Part shown: positions 1 through 4,899 of the stretch, piece by piece | How the letters are laid out: each line of letters starts with the position of its first letter | Numbering within the stretch: the first letter of the stretch is position 1 | NCBI GenBank assembly: GCA_946412445.1 | Contig: CAMKHH010000083.1 | Coordinates: 1-5,946, forward strand | Direction of reading: 5' to 3' | Source of the DNA: an uncultured Eubacterium sp. | GTDB lineage: Bacteria > Bacillota > Clostridia > Lachnospirales > Lachnospiraceae | DNA: 5,946 bases | The notes under the pieces: generated by a model | Database searches by the model: none | The model's input: only the letters and a program-made list of their open reading frames with translations | What the model was told of the DNA's origin: nothing | Program-made: the position numbers and the translations under genes

Positions 1-509
1 AAGTACAGATCTTTTAAGAGTTTATTACGCTGATTTACGATCTTGTTGTAATGGTTCAGATTGTACAGGTAGAAGCTGTCCAACTGGCACAACTCCATAT
101 CCACAAACCTTCTGCGTTCCGCCGGGCCGTCTTTGATAATGCCCAGATCCTCCGGGGAAAAAAAGACCACATTACAAATCCCCAGCAGATCCGCCGCTTT
201 CTTGATTTTCTGGCCGTCAATGGCAATTCCCTTGGATTTGCTTTTTCTCAGATGCATGTCCACCCGGGTTTCCACCCCTTCCTTCTCCAGAAAAGTGCGG
301 ATATGGGCTTCCTCTTTGTGAAAATTAACAATATCCCTGTCCTTGCTCCCCTTATGTGACTTGGTGGTAGCCGATACATAGATTGCTTCCAGAATATTGG
401 TCTTGCCCTGAGCATTGTCACCGTAGAGGATATTGGTCCCCCTGTCAAACGCCAGGTTAAGAGTGTCATAATTGCGATAATCCTGAAGTTCCAGTGATTT
501 TATTATCAT
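1..509 (-). CDS. recF: RecF, DNA replication/repair ATPase (partial, C-terminal part cut by window edge)
   Basis: RecF is an SMC-like ABC ATPase that binds gapped DNA and helps load RecA through RecFOR. The reverse complement from the ATG at 507-509 reads without a stop to the window edge, giving 169 full codons, about half of the usual 360-370 residues. It opens MIIKSLELQDYRNYDTLNL, a typical RecF N-terminus. The Walker A motif GDNAQGKT lies at residues 30-37, followed by NILEAIYV. Further on, VVFFSPEDLGIIKDGPAERR and RRFVDMELCQLD are characteristic RecF segments. The signature and Walker B motifs would lie beyond the edge. The gene starts 17 bases after the yaaA stop, with a modest ribosome site (GAGCAGG) in the gap, and is probably cotranscribed with dnaN and yaaA. 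The identification is firm; the partial state comes from the window and does not suggest a pseudogene. Confidence 0.96.
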   Translation of the reverse strand, partial: MIIKSLELQDYRNYDTLNLAFDRGTNILYGDNAQGKTNILEAIYVSATTKSHKGSKDRDIVNFHKEEAHIRTFLEKEGVETRVDMHLRKSKSKGIAIDGQKIKKAADLLGICNVVFFSPEDLGIIKDGPAERRRFVDMELCQLDSFYLYNLNHYNKIVNQRNKLLKDLY

Positions 510-526
510 AACCTGCTCTATTGCCT

Positions 527-745
527 TTACGCTTCCCGGGACACTACCTTCACCTGTGTCCCGTAAAATTCAAATATATCCCCGTCCCGGAGTTTTTTGC
601 CTCTCTGATATTCCGTTTCGCCGTTTACAGACACCTGCCCATCCTGGATCACCAGCTTCGCATCCACACCGGAGTCCACCAGGTCAGCCAGCTTCATGGC
701 CTGTCCCAGCTTGATAAAATCATCTTTTATTTTCAGTTCCAACAT
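527..745 (-). CDS. yaaA: YaaA-type S4-domain RNA-binding protein
   Basis: This is a 72-residue protein consisting almost entirely of an S4 RNA-binding fold. Residues about 10-60 show the S4 pattern: FIKLGQAMKLADLVDSG, then VIQDGQVSVNGE, then a basic RGKKLRDGD segment leading to a final strand. It matches the small S4 protein that sits between dnaN and recF in many Firmicutes (yaaA in Bacillus subtilis). Its role is not well defined; RNA or ribosome association is inferred from the fold. The start at 743-745 is supported by a GAGGG ribosome site eight bases upstream. The gene lies 22 bases after dnaN and 17 bases before recF, consistent with one operon. Family assignment is strong, function is open. 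Confidence 0.93.
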   Translation of the reverse strand: MLELKIKDDFIKLGQAMKLADLVDSGVDAKLVIQDGQVSVNGETEYQRGKKLRDGDIFEFYGTQVKVVSREA

Positions 746-767
746 ACCTGATTCCCTCAGCTTTCCA

Positions 768-1877
768 TCAATTAACTGTGGTGAAATTCACCGGCAGGAT
801 CAGGTAGATATAGTTTTCTCCTTCATCCTTGATCAGACAGGGTGCCTTGGGATTCACCATGTACAAGTCAATCTGTTCCTCGTCGATCACCCGCAGGGCG
901 TCGATGAGGAATTTGGGATTAAACCCGATCATCAGATCTCTGCCCTCTTTGGTTATATCAATCTCTTCGTCCATGCTGCCAAGGGCGGAATTGATCTTCA
1001 GTTCCATACCGCCGTCGGTGATATTGATGATAATGGGCTTTTTGTCCCCCTCCTTCACCAACAAAGTAGCGCGGTCAATACAACTGAGCAGTTCTCGCTT
1101 GTTGACCCTCACCTTGGTCTCCCATTCACTGGACAGCATCTGCTCGATCCTGAAATATTCGCCCTCTATCAGGCGAGATACCACCGTGGTATTGTCAAAC
1201 TCAAAAATAATATGTTTGGGAGTAATGAAAATGCTCACATACTTGTCCGTGTCACCGGAAAGGATCTTGCTGATTTCGTTGAGAGTCTTGCCCGGTACCA
1301 CGACTTTCCGCTGTCCGTATTCCTCTTTCAGCTGAATCTTACGGATGGAGATTCGGTGCCCGTCCAGGGACACCACTTTCAATTCGCTACCCTTAATGTC
1401 AAAAAGTTCTCCGTTCATTAATTTATTGTTGTCATTATCAGATATAGAAAAGATAGTCTGACGCACCACTTCCTTCAGGGTAAACTGGGATACGGAAATA
1501 CTCTCCTCCCTTTCCACCACAGGAAGGTAAGAGAAATCTTCTCCGAATTTTCCCATGATATTGAACTTTGCCTTCTCGCAGGTAATAGTGGTTTTATAGT
1601 TTTCATCCGTCTGTATGGTGATATCGTTATCCGGCAGCTTACGCACAATATCTCCAAATATCTTGGCGTCCAAAGCAATGATGCCTCTCTCCGCAATCTC
1701 ACCCTCAATGGTGGTTTCTATACCCAGTTCCATATCGTTGGCCGTGAGGGTGATCACCCCCTTGGTAGCATCTATCAGAATACATTCCAGAATCGACATG
1801 GTGGTTTTGTTGGGAACTGCCTTGGATACAATCTGTACACCGCCAAGCAGACTGGATTTGGAACAAATCAGTTTCAT
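768..1877 (-). CDS. dnaN: DNA polymerase III beta subunit (sliding clamp)
   Basis: DnaN forms a ring-shaped dimer around DNA that tethers replicative polymerase and recruits many partners through a hydrophobic cleft. The ORF encodes 369 residues, normal for the family and enough for the three repeated clamp domains (about 1-122, 123-245, 246-369). The N-terminus MKLICSKSSLLGGVQIVSKAV matches clamp domain I, LMNGELFDIKGSELKVVSLDGHR is a domain II landmark, and the C-terminal strand LILPV at 359-363 contributes to the partner-binding cleft. The start at 1875-1877 has a good ribosome site, AAAGGAG at 1888-1894 on the minus strand, spaced ten bases. The gene heads a likely dnaN-yaaA-recF unit. 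A 297-base spacer from dnaA, with its own candidate promoter, suggests partly independent expression. TGA stop; no sign of damage. Confidence 0.98.
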   Translation of the reverse strand: MKLICSKSSLLGGVQIVSKAVPNKTTMSILECILIDATKGVITLTANDMELGIETTIEGEIAERGIIALDAKIFGDIVRKLPDNDITIQTDENYKTTITCEKAKFNIMGKFGEDFSYLPVVEREESISVSQFTLKEVVRQTIFSISDNDNNKLMNGELFDIKGSELKVVSLDGHRISIRKIQLKEEYGQRKVVVPGKTLNEISKILSGDTDKYVSIFITPKHIIFEFDNTTVVSRLIEGEYFRIEQMLSSEWETKVRVNKRELLSCIDRATLLVKEGDKKPIIINITDGGMELKINSALGSMDEEIDITKEGRDLMIGFNPKFLIDALRVIDEEQIDLYMVNPKAPCLIKDEGENYIYLILPVNFTTVN

Positions 1878-1880
1878 AAG

Positions 1881-1961
1881 TTATGAACTCCTTTCCCGTG
1901 CACAACGCAAAAACCTTTCCAGGCGCCTGCGCAAGGCATATATAATATTACTTGTTTTCAT
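1881..1961 (-). CDS. Possible 26-residue leader peptide ORF before dnaN
   Basis: A short ORF starts at the ATG at 1959-1961 and ends with TAA at 1881-1883. It encodes MKTSNIIYALRRRLERFLRC followed by ARERSS. It is preceded by an AGAAGGA ribosome site four to five bases before the ATG, and it lies downstream of the candidate dnaN -10 element at 2005-2010. It is in the same frame as dnaN and stops just one codon (CTT) before the dnaN ATG, and its last codons overlap the dnaN ribosome site. If translated, its ribosomes would terminate at the dnaN start, favouring coupling. The peptide is arginine-rich and resembles no family I know. A chance ORF in spacer DNA is quite possible, so confidence is low. 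Confidence 0.3.
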   Translation of the reverse strand: MKTSNIIYALRRRLERFLRCARERSS

Positions 1962-2004
1962 AATATCCTTCTTAATGGATGTTGATATGTGCAAAACTGT
2001 TTCT

Positions 2005-2033
2005 ATTATACTATTTTTCTGGGAAAAAGGGAA
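2005..2033 (-). promoter_or_regulatory. Candidate dnaN promoter
   Basis: On the minus strand there is a perfect TATAAT at 2005-2010. The hexamer 17 bases upstream (2028-2033) reads TTCCCT, a poor match to TTGACA, and no extended -10 TG is present. Transcription would start near 1998, leaving a leader of about 120 bases before dnaN. A perfect -10 in AT-rich spacer DNA can arise by chance, so this is tentative. Confidence 0.35.
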
Positions 2034-2039
2034 TGGATA

Positions 2040-2179
2040 TCTGGTGAATAATTCAACTTTTTGTTCTGGATAAGTTAAGACTTATTCACATCCGCCTTAA
2101 AAAGCCTTTTCAGGGCAATTTTTGTTATCAACAGGCTTTTCCTTTTTTCCCCGGACAATACACAATACCCTGTGGATTA
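2040..2179. other. dnaA-dnaN DnaA-box cluster (possible second half of a bipartite oriC)
   Basis: Four sequences differ by one base from TTATCCACA: 2065-2073 (minus, TTATCCAGA), 2082-2090 (plus, TTATTCACA), 2125-2133 (plus, TTATCAACA) and 2171-2179 (minus, TAATCCACA, overlapping the dnaA stop codon). A two-mismatch copy lies at 2043-2051. None is perfect. In Bacillus subtilis the equivalent dnaA-dnaN spacer carries DnaA boxes and the unwinding site, so a similar role is inferred here from position and box density. The rest of the 1878-2176 spacer holds the candidate dnaN promoter and leader ORF described separately. Confidence 0.55.
2100..2140 (-). repeat. 8-bp inverted repeat after dnaA (weak terminator or origin structure)
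   Basis: AAAAGCCT at 2100-2107 is perfectly repeated in inverted form as AGGCTTTT at 2133-2140, with a 25-base loop. In the dnaA transcript the 3' arm ends in a short U run (GGCTTTTT), so it could be a poor intrinsic terminator between dnaA and dnaN. The loop is long and the stem is half A-T pairs, which argues against efficient termination. The repeat encloses the DnaA box at 2125-2133. Confidence 0.3.
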
Positions 2180-3532
2180 GTTGGGGCTTATTTTCTTTGT
2201 TAGGATATCAATTTTGTTCTGGAGCTCTTCATTGCTTTTCAGTTCTTCCTCAATCTTGTTGCAGCCGTGCAGGACGGTGGTGTGATCTTTTTTACCAAGG
2301 GCCTTGCCGATCAATGCGTAAGAGGAGTCGGTGAGGGTGTGGCAGAGGTACATGGCAACCTGCCTGGGCAGAACAAATTCCGAATTCCTTTTTTTGGAGA
2401 TCACATCCTCGGGCTTTACATTAAAGTATTCCGCCACTGTGTTAATGATCAGTGAGGGGGTAATGTCCCTGGACTTGTTGGGGTAAATAACATCCTTTAA
2501 GGCTTCTTCCGCCGCGGCCTGGGTGATTTCCACCTTATTGGATTTGGCATAAGCGATAATCTTGTTGAAAGCACCTTCCAGTTCCCGGATATTGGATTTT
2601 ATATTGGTGGCAATGTAATTGAGGATCTCCTCATCAATCTGCCGGTGGCTTATCTCCGCATTCTTCCGCAGGATGGCTACCCGGGTCTCGTAGTCGGGGG
2701 GCTGTATATCAGCGATCAGTCCCCATTCGAAACGGGAGCGGAAGCGTTCTTCCAGAGTTTCCATCTCCTTGGGAGGCTTGTCCGAGGAGAGGATGATCTG
2801 TTTTCCGGCGGAATGCAGTACATTGAAAGTGTGGAAGAATTCCTCCTGGGTACTTTCCTTTCCTATGATAAACTGCACATCGTCTACCATCAGCACGTCG
2901 ACGGTGCGGTACTTTTCCCGAAGTCTGGTCATGACGGCTGCATTACCGTTACGGATGGACTCGATCACTTCGTTGGTAAATTCTTCGCTTGTCACATAGA
3001 GCACTTTTGTATTGGGGTTCTGGCCCAGGATGAAATGCCCGATGGAATGCATCAGGTGGGTTTTACCCAGTCCGGCTCCCCCATAGAGATACAGGGGATT
3101 GTAGGTATTGCCGGGGGATTCCGCCACCGCCAGGGAAGCAGAATGGGCAAATTTGTTGTTGCTGCCCACCACGAAGGTATCAAATCTGTACTTTGGGTTC
3201 AGGGTGGCGTTGCCGTTTCCCGTTTCCATATAATAAGAAGAGTCATCTTCCAGGGAATCCTCCGAGGGGATGTCCGATTCCAGAATGAAATCCACCTCAT
3301 AGATATGGTCATACATCTCAGAGATGGTTACCTGGAAGAAACTTTTGTATTTGCTGGTAATATAACTCAGGGCCTGGGCCTGGTCAGAAGGGATGATGAT
3401 ATACACCACGTCCTCCTCAATCTTAAATAGTTTCAGGGGCTCTACCCAGGTGGAGAAGGAAATGCCCGACAGATTGTATTCCCTTTTGACAATTTCCTTT
3501 ATTTCTTCCCATTTTTCCCTGATATTGTCCAT
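2177..3532 (-). CDS. dnaA: Chromosomal replication initiator protein DnaA
   Basis: DnaA is the AAA+ ATPase that binds DnaA boxes, melts the origin and recruits the replicative helicase. With the start at 3530-3532 the protein has 451 residues, typical for the family. Domain I spans about 1-85 (WEEIKEIV, FSTWVEPLKL). An acidic, serine-rich linker follows to about 110. The AAA+ core carries Walker A GGAGLGKTH at 151-159, Walker B VLMVDDVQ at 213-220, sensor I around ILSSD at 247-251, the arginine-finger box ERFRSRFEWGL at 262-272 and sensor II IRELEGAFN at 315-323. Domain IV, from about 350, has PRQVAMYL (Arg390) and the DNA-binding signature KKDHTTVLHG at 414-423; Lys415 stands where many family members have Arg. 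The chosen ATG has a GGGAGGGG ribosome site at 3542-3549. An in-frame ATG at 3595 would add 21 residues with no such site and would overlap the proposed promoter. Confidence 0.98.
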   Translation of the reverse strand: MDNIREKWEEIKEIVKREYNLSGISFSTWVEPLKLFKIEEDVVYIIIPSDQAQALSYITSKYKSFFQVTISEMYDHIYEVDFILESDIPSEDSLEDDSSYYMETGNGNATLNPKYRFDTFVVGSNNKFAHSASLAVAESPGNTYNPLYLYGGAGLGKTHLMHSIGHFILGQNPNTKVLYVTSEEFTNEVIESIRNGNAAVMTRLREKYRTVDVLMVDDVQFIIGKESTQEEFFHTFNVLHSAGKQIILSSDKPPKEMETLEERFRSRFEWGLIADIQPPDYETRVAILRKNAEISHRQIDEEILNYIATNIKSNIRELEGAFNKIIAYAKSNKVEITQAAAEEALKDVIYPNKSRDITPSLIINTVAEYFNVKPEDVISKKRNSEFVLPRQVAMYLCHTLTDSSYALIGKALGKKDHTTVLHGCNKIEEELKSNEELQNKIDILTKKISPN

Positions 3533-3566
3533 TTTCTTTTGCCCCTCCCGCAACATTCCTAACCCT

Positions 3567-3595
3567 ATATTAATATAAAGTCGGAAATATTTCAA
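3567..3595 (-). promoter_or_regulatory. Candidate dnaA promoter
   Basis: On the minus strand TTGAAA at 3590-3595 (five of six matches to the sigma-A -35) is followed after 17 bases by TAATAT at 3567-3572 (four of six to TATAAT). Transcription would start near 3560, giving a leader of about 28 bases that contains the strong dnaA ribosome site. The perfect DnaA box at 3626-3634 lies about 30 bases upstream of the -35, a position suited to DnaA autoregulation, which is known in Bacillus subtilis but only inferred here. Confidence 0.55.
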
Positions 3596-3625
3596 ATGTT
3601 AGTTTTGAACAGGGCTGGAATAAAG

Positions 3626-3646
3626 TTATCCACATGCTGTTGATAA
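3626..3646. promoter_or_regulatory. DnaA-box pair next to the dnaA promoter
   Basis: A perfect box TTATCCACA lies at 3626-3634 on the plus strand. A one-mismatch box, TTATCAACA on the minus strand, lies at 3638-3646, so the two face each other with three bases between. They are the boxes closest to the proposed dnaA promoter and the likeliest sites for autoregulation. Confidence 0.75.
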
Positions 3647-3678
3647 GTCGGGGTATAAGTGGTGCGGGAAATTTCATA

Positions 3679-3687
3679 TGTGGACAA
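3679..3687 (-). promoter_or_regulatory. Single-mismatch DnaA box
   Basis: The minus strand reads TTGTCCACA, one change from TTATCCACA. It stands between the dnaA-proximal pair and the central three-box cluster. A weaker two-mismatch copy follows twelve bases on at 3691-3699. Confidence 0.5.
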
Positions 3688-3729
3688 TATGGTGTATAAG
3701 TTGGGCCTTTTACACATACCAAAAATGCG

Positions 3730-3773
3730 GCATATATACAGCATATAGATAAAATATTTTTTGTTAAAAACAA
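3730..3773. repeat. Short AT-rich repeats in oriC
   Basis: GCATATA occurs at 3730-3736 and again at 3741-3747, eleven bases apart, about one helical turn. Just downstream TTGTT (3761-3765) and AACAA (3769-3773) form a small inverted repeat. The stretch is about 78 percent AT and may be a melting-prone segment between box clusters. Function is not established. Confidence 0.3.
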
Positions 3774-3794
3774 GATATAGTGATTGGCAAAAAC

Positions 3795-3830
3795 AGTTAT
3801 CCACAAATTATCAACAACTTGTGGATAACT
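3795..3830. promoter_or_regulatory. Central three-box DnaA cluster within a 12-bp perfect inverted repeat
   Basis: Two perfect boxes in opposite orientation (3797-3805 plus, 3820-3828 minus) form the ends of a 12-bp perfect inverted repeat, AGTTATCCACAA at 3795-3806 and its complement at 3819-3830. A one-mismatch box TTATCAACA at 3808-3816 fills the 12-base spacer. Box starts are 11 and 12 bases apart, close to one helical turn, so bound DnaA molecules would sit on nearly the same face. This is the densest DnaA binding array in the window. Confidence 0.85.
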
Positions 3831-3859
3831 TTCTGTTTATAAAAAGCTGTGTATATAGC

Positions 3860-3868
3860 TGTGGATAA
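3860..3868 (-). promoter_or_regulatory. Perfect DnaA box bordering an AT-rich stretch
   Basis: The plus strand reads TGTGGATAA, a perfect box in minus orientation, inside the 11-mer TGTGGATAACT at 3860-3870. It is immediately followed by the AT-rich stretch 3869-3932 and lies about 65 bases upstream of the rpmH -35 element. Confidence 0.8.
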
Positions 3869-3932
3869 CTCTGAAAAAAATTTTTTATGGGTTTTGGTTT
3901 GGAAAAATAATTTAAAAAAATCCTATATTTAC
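3869..3932. other. AT-rich stretch, candidate unwinding or curved DNA
   Basis: Only 13 of 64 bases are G or C. It contains the perfect palindrome AAAAAATTTTTT at 3875-3886 and further A-tracts around 3903-3920, spaced so as to favour intrinsic curvature or easy melting. It adjoins a perfect DnaA box on the left and the rpmH promoter on the right. It could be a DNA unwinding element or an upstream promoter element for rpmH; the sequence alone does not decide. Confidence 0.45.
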
Positions 3933-3961
3933 TTGACATTCGGGGACTTTTCCATTACAAT
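3933..3961 (+). promoter_or_regulatory. rpmH operon promoter (sigma-A type)
   Basis: A perfect -35 TTGACA at 3933-3938 is followed after exactly 17 bases by TACAAT at 3956-3961, five of six matches to TATAAT. A-tracts upstream could serve as an UP element. Transcription would start near 3968, leaving a leader of about 66 bases before rpmH. It is the strongest promoter visible in the window, as expected for a ribosomal protein gene. Confidence 0.88.
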
Positions 3962-4033
3962 CAATATGCTATTTTCCATAGGAATCATCAATGCCTTATC
4001 ATAGATTAAGGTCAGAGAAGGAGGTGCATTTTC

Positions 4034-4168
4034 ATGAAGATGACATATCAGCCTAAAAAGAGATCCAGGTCCAAGGTTCATGGTTTCAGGGCCAGGATGA
4101 GCACTCCCGGCGGAAGAAAAGTTCTGGCTGCGAGACGTGCAAAGGGAAGAAAGAGGTTATCGGCATAG
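4034..4168 (+). CDS. rpmH: 50S ribosomal protein L34
   Basis: L34 is a small, very basic protein of the large ribosomal subunit. The ORF encodes 44 residues, the standard length: [20 protein letters not shown], then [20 protein letters not shown] and RLSA. The segment from TYQPKK through [27 protein letters not shown] is the L34 signature over nearly its whole length. An excellent ribosome site, AAGGAGGTG at 4018-4026, stands seven bases before the ATG. The gene is transcribed from the promoter at 3933-3961, divergently from dnaA, and is followed at once by a terminator-like hairpin that begins at its TAG stop codon. rnpA follows, the order found in most bacteria. Confidence 0.98.
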   Translation: MKMTYQPKKRSRSKVHGFRARMSTPGGRKVLAARRAKGRKRLSA

Positions 4169-4192
4169 GTCACAGCAATGTGACCTTTTTTT
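4167..4192 (+). terminator. Intrinsic terminator or attenuator between rpmH and rnpA
   Basis: GGTCACA at 4168-4174 pairs with TGTGACC at 4179-4185 around a GCAA tetraloop, and A4167-T4186 can add an eighth pair. A run of seven T follows at 4186-4192. This is a textbook rho-independent terminator. The first stem bases belong to the rpmH stop codon. As no convincing promoter is visible between it and rnpA, it probably terminates only part of the transcripts and sets the ratio of L34 to RnpA; that part is inference. Confidence 0.85.
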
Positions 4193-4265
4193 CTATGCAA
4201 ACCTGGATATTCTTCCCGGTAAAACGGCCCCTGCGGCCATTTATATATCATGGGGAGAACAGGTT

Positions 4266-4619
4266 ATGAGATTTTCAGAATCGCTGAAAAAGAATACGCA
4301 GTTCCAATTTGTATATAGAAACGGTAAATCTTATGCGAATAAATATCTGATCATGTATGTTAAGGAAAATGGCACGGATAGGAACCGGGTTGGAATCAGC
4401 GTCAGTAAAAAAGTTGGAAACAGCGTTGTAAGGCACCGCGTTACAAGGCTGGTAAGAGAGAGTTACCGATTACATGAAAACATATTCAATAGTGGTTTGG
4501 ATATGGTAATCGTCGCGCGACCGGCTGCAGCTTCTGTAAGTTACTATGAAGTGGAAAGCGCTTTGCTGCATTTGGCGAAACTTCATAAGCTGGTTAAGGT
4601 ATGTTTTTATTTTGATTGA
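4266..4619 (+). CDS. rnpA: Ribonuclease P protein component
   Basis: RnpA binds the catalytic RNase P RNA and helps it recognise and cleave tRNA precursor leaders. From the ATG at 4266 the product has 117 residues, typical for the family. It begins [20 protein letters not shown], matching the usual L-K-x-x-x-x-F-x-x-V-Y-x-x-G pattern. The central signature [25 protein letters not shown] spans residues 41-65; the RNR-type motif reads RHR at 56-58 and the common K two residues later is Thr60. The start is supported by GGGGAG at 4252-4257, eight bases upstream. The reading frame stays open upstream to an ATG at 4137 inside rpmH, but that extension has no family similarity and overlaps the terminator, so it is rejected. 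yidD follows after eight bases. Confidence 0.96.
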   Translation: MRFSESLKKNTQFQFVYRNGKSYANKYLIMYVKENGTDRNRVGISVSKKVGNSVVRHRVTRLVRESYRLHENIFNSGLDMVIVARPAAASVSYYEVESALLHLAKLHKLVKVCFYFD

Positions 4620-4627
4620 AATTGAGT

Positions 4628-4840
4628 ATGATGAAAAAGATTATAATTGCATTGATACGGTTTTATCAGAAATATATATCCCCTATGAAGCGCACCAAAT
4701 GTCCTTATATTCCTACCTGTTCCCAATATGGACTTGAGGCGGTTCAGAAATACGGCGCTTTCAAGGGATCCCTTTTGGCAGTCTGGAGGATTCTGCGCTG
4801 CAATCCTTTTTCAAAGGGGGGCTTTGACCCTGTGCCCTGA
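4628..4840 (+). CDS. yidD: Membrane protein insertion efficiency factor YidD
   Basis: YidD is a small inner-membrane-associated protein that helps YidC-dependent insertion of membrane proteins. The ORF from the ATG at 4628 gives 70 residues. The N-terminal segment [19 protein letters not shown] resembles the family's amphipathic helix. Family landmarks follow: [14 protein letters not shown] (Cys25, Cys31), KYGAFKG at 41-47, and the C-terminal [17 protein letters not shown] with Cys58. The exact start is uncertain: in-frame TTG codons at 4616 and 4622 and a second ATG at 4631 are alternatives, and no strong ribosome site is visible, so translation is probably coupled to rnpA, whose stop ends at 4619. 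The TTG at 4616 would overlap that stop. The position between rnpA and yidC is the family's usual one. Confidence 0.93.
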   Translation: MMKKIIIALIRFYQKYISPMKRTKCPYIPTCSQYGLEAVQKYGAFKGSLLAVWRILRCNPFSKGGFDPVP

Positions 4841-4861
4841 CAGCCGTTATCCGATGCGATG

Positions 4862-4879
4862 CCGCGGAATTTCCCGCGG
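4862..4879 (+). repeat. GC-rich hairpin just before the yidC ribosome site
   Basis: CCGCGG at 4862-4867 and CCGCGG at 4874-4879 can pair as a six-base all-GC stem around a six-base loop (AATTTC). No T run follows, so it is not an intrinsic terminator. It ends eight bases before the yidC ribosome site (AAAGGTG, 4887-4893). It may affect mRNA stability or yidC initiation; that is speculative. Confidence 0.4.
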
Positions 4880-4899
4880 TGATAGGAAAGGTGTAAAGA

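Larger units (their letters stand above)
3596..3932. other. oriC: oriC region between dnaA and rpmH
   Basis: This non-coding segment combines the hallmarks of a Firmicutes origin: it lies directly upstream of dnaA, diverges from rpmH, is AT-rich, and carries four perfect DnaA boxes (3626-3634, 3797-3805 in plus orientation; 3820-3828, 3860-3868 in minus) plus three one-mismatch boxes (3638-3646, 3679-3687, 3808-3816). All four perfect boxes sit inside the same 11-mer AGTTATCCACA or its complement. Weaker two-mismatch copies lie at 3691-3699, 3834-3842 and 3848-3856. Two stretches are about 80 percent AT: 3721-3780 (13 G/C in 60 bases) and 3869-3932 (13 G/C in 64). No protein-coding or RNA gene is visible. 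Confidence 0.88.

Noticed and set aside
696..1421. A 241-codon plus-strand open frame across the end of dnaN
   Set aside because: It is wholly antisense to dnaN, has no family resemblance, and lacks a clear ribosome site. It is a shadow of the clamp gene's codon pattern.
1615..2073. A 152-codon plus-strand frame spanning the dnaN start and spacer
   Set aside because: Most of it is antisense to dnaN; the remainder runs through origin-like spacer DNA. No ribosome site or domain supports it.
2645..3430. A 261-codon plus-strand open frame antisense to dnaA
   Set aside because: It covers the most conserved part of dnaA in reverse and its translation has no recognisable motif. Long antisense frames are common opposite conserved genes of this composition.
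3533..3595. Longer dnaA starting at the ATG at 3593-3595
   Set aside because: The extra 21 residues have no ribosome site and overlap the proposed promoter, while the ATG at 3530-3532 has GGGAGGGG at good spacing and matches usual DnaA N-termini.
3570..3806. Minus-strand frames of 70-78 codons inside oriC
   Set aside because: They read through DnaA boxes and AT-rich DNA, have no ribosome site, and give biased, motif-free translations.
3596..4033. ParB (parS) or Spo0A binding sites near the origin
   Set aside because: I looked for TGTTNCACGTGAAACA-like and TGTCGAA-like sequences and found none convincing in this spacer.
4219..4247. rnpA promoter with TATATA at 4242-4247 as -10
   Set aside because: The hexamer 17 bases upstream, GTAAAA, is not a -35, and the start point would fall on the ribosome site.
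4137..4265. N-terminal extension of rnpA starting inside rpmH
   Set aside because: The extension crosses the terminator hairpin, has no similarity to RnpA, and the ATG at 4266 has a proper ribosome site and family-like N-terminus.
4841..4899. MifM-like regulatory leader peptide before yidC
   Set aside because: The gap is only 59 bases and contains no credible ORF with a ribosome site, so translation-arrest sensing as in Bacillus subtilis is not supported.
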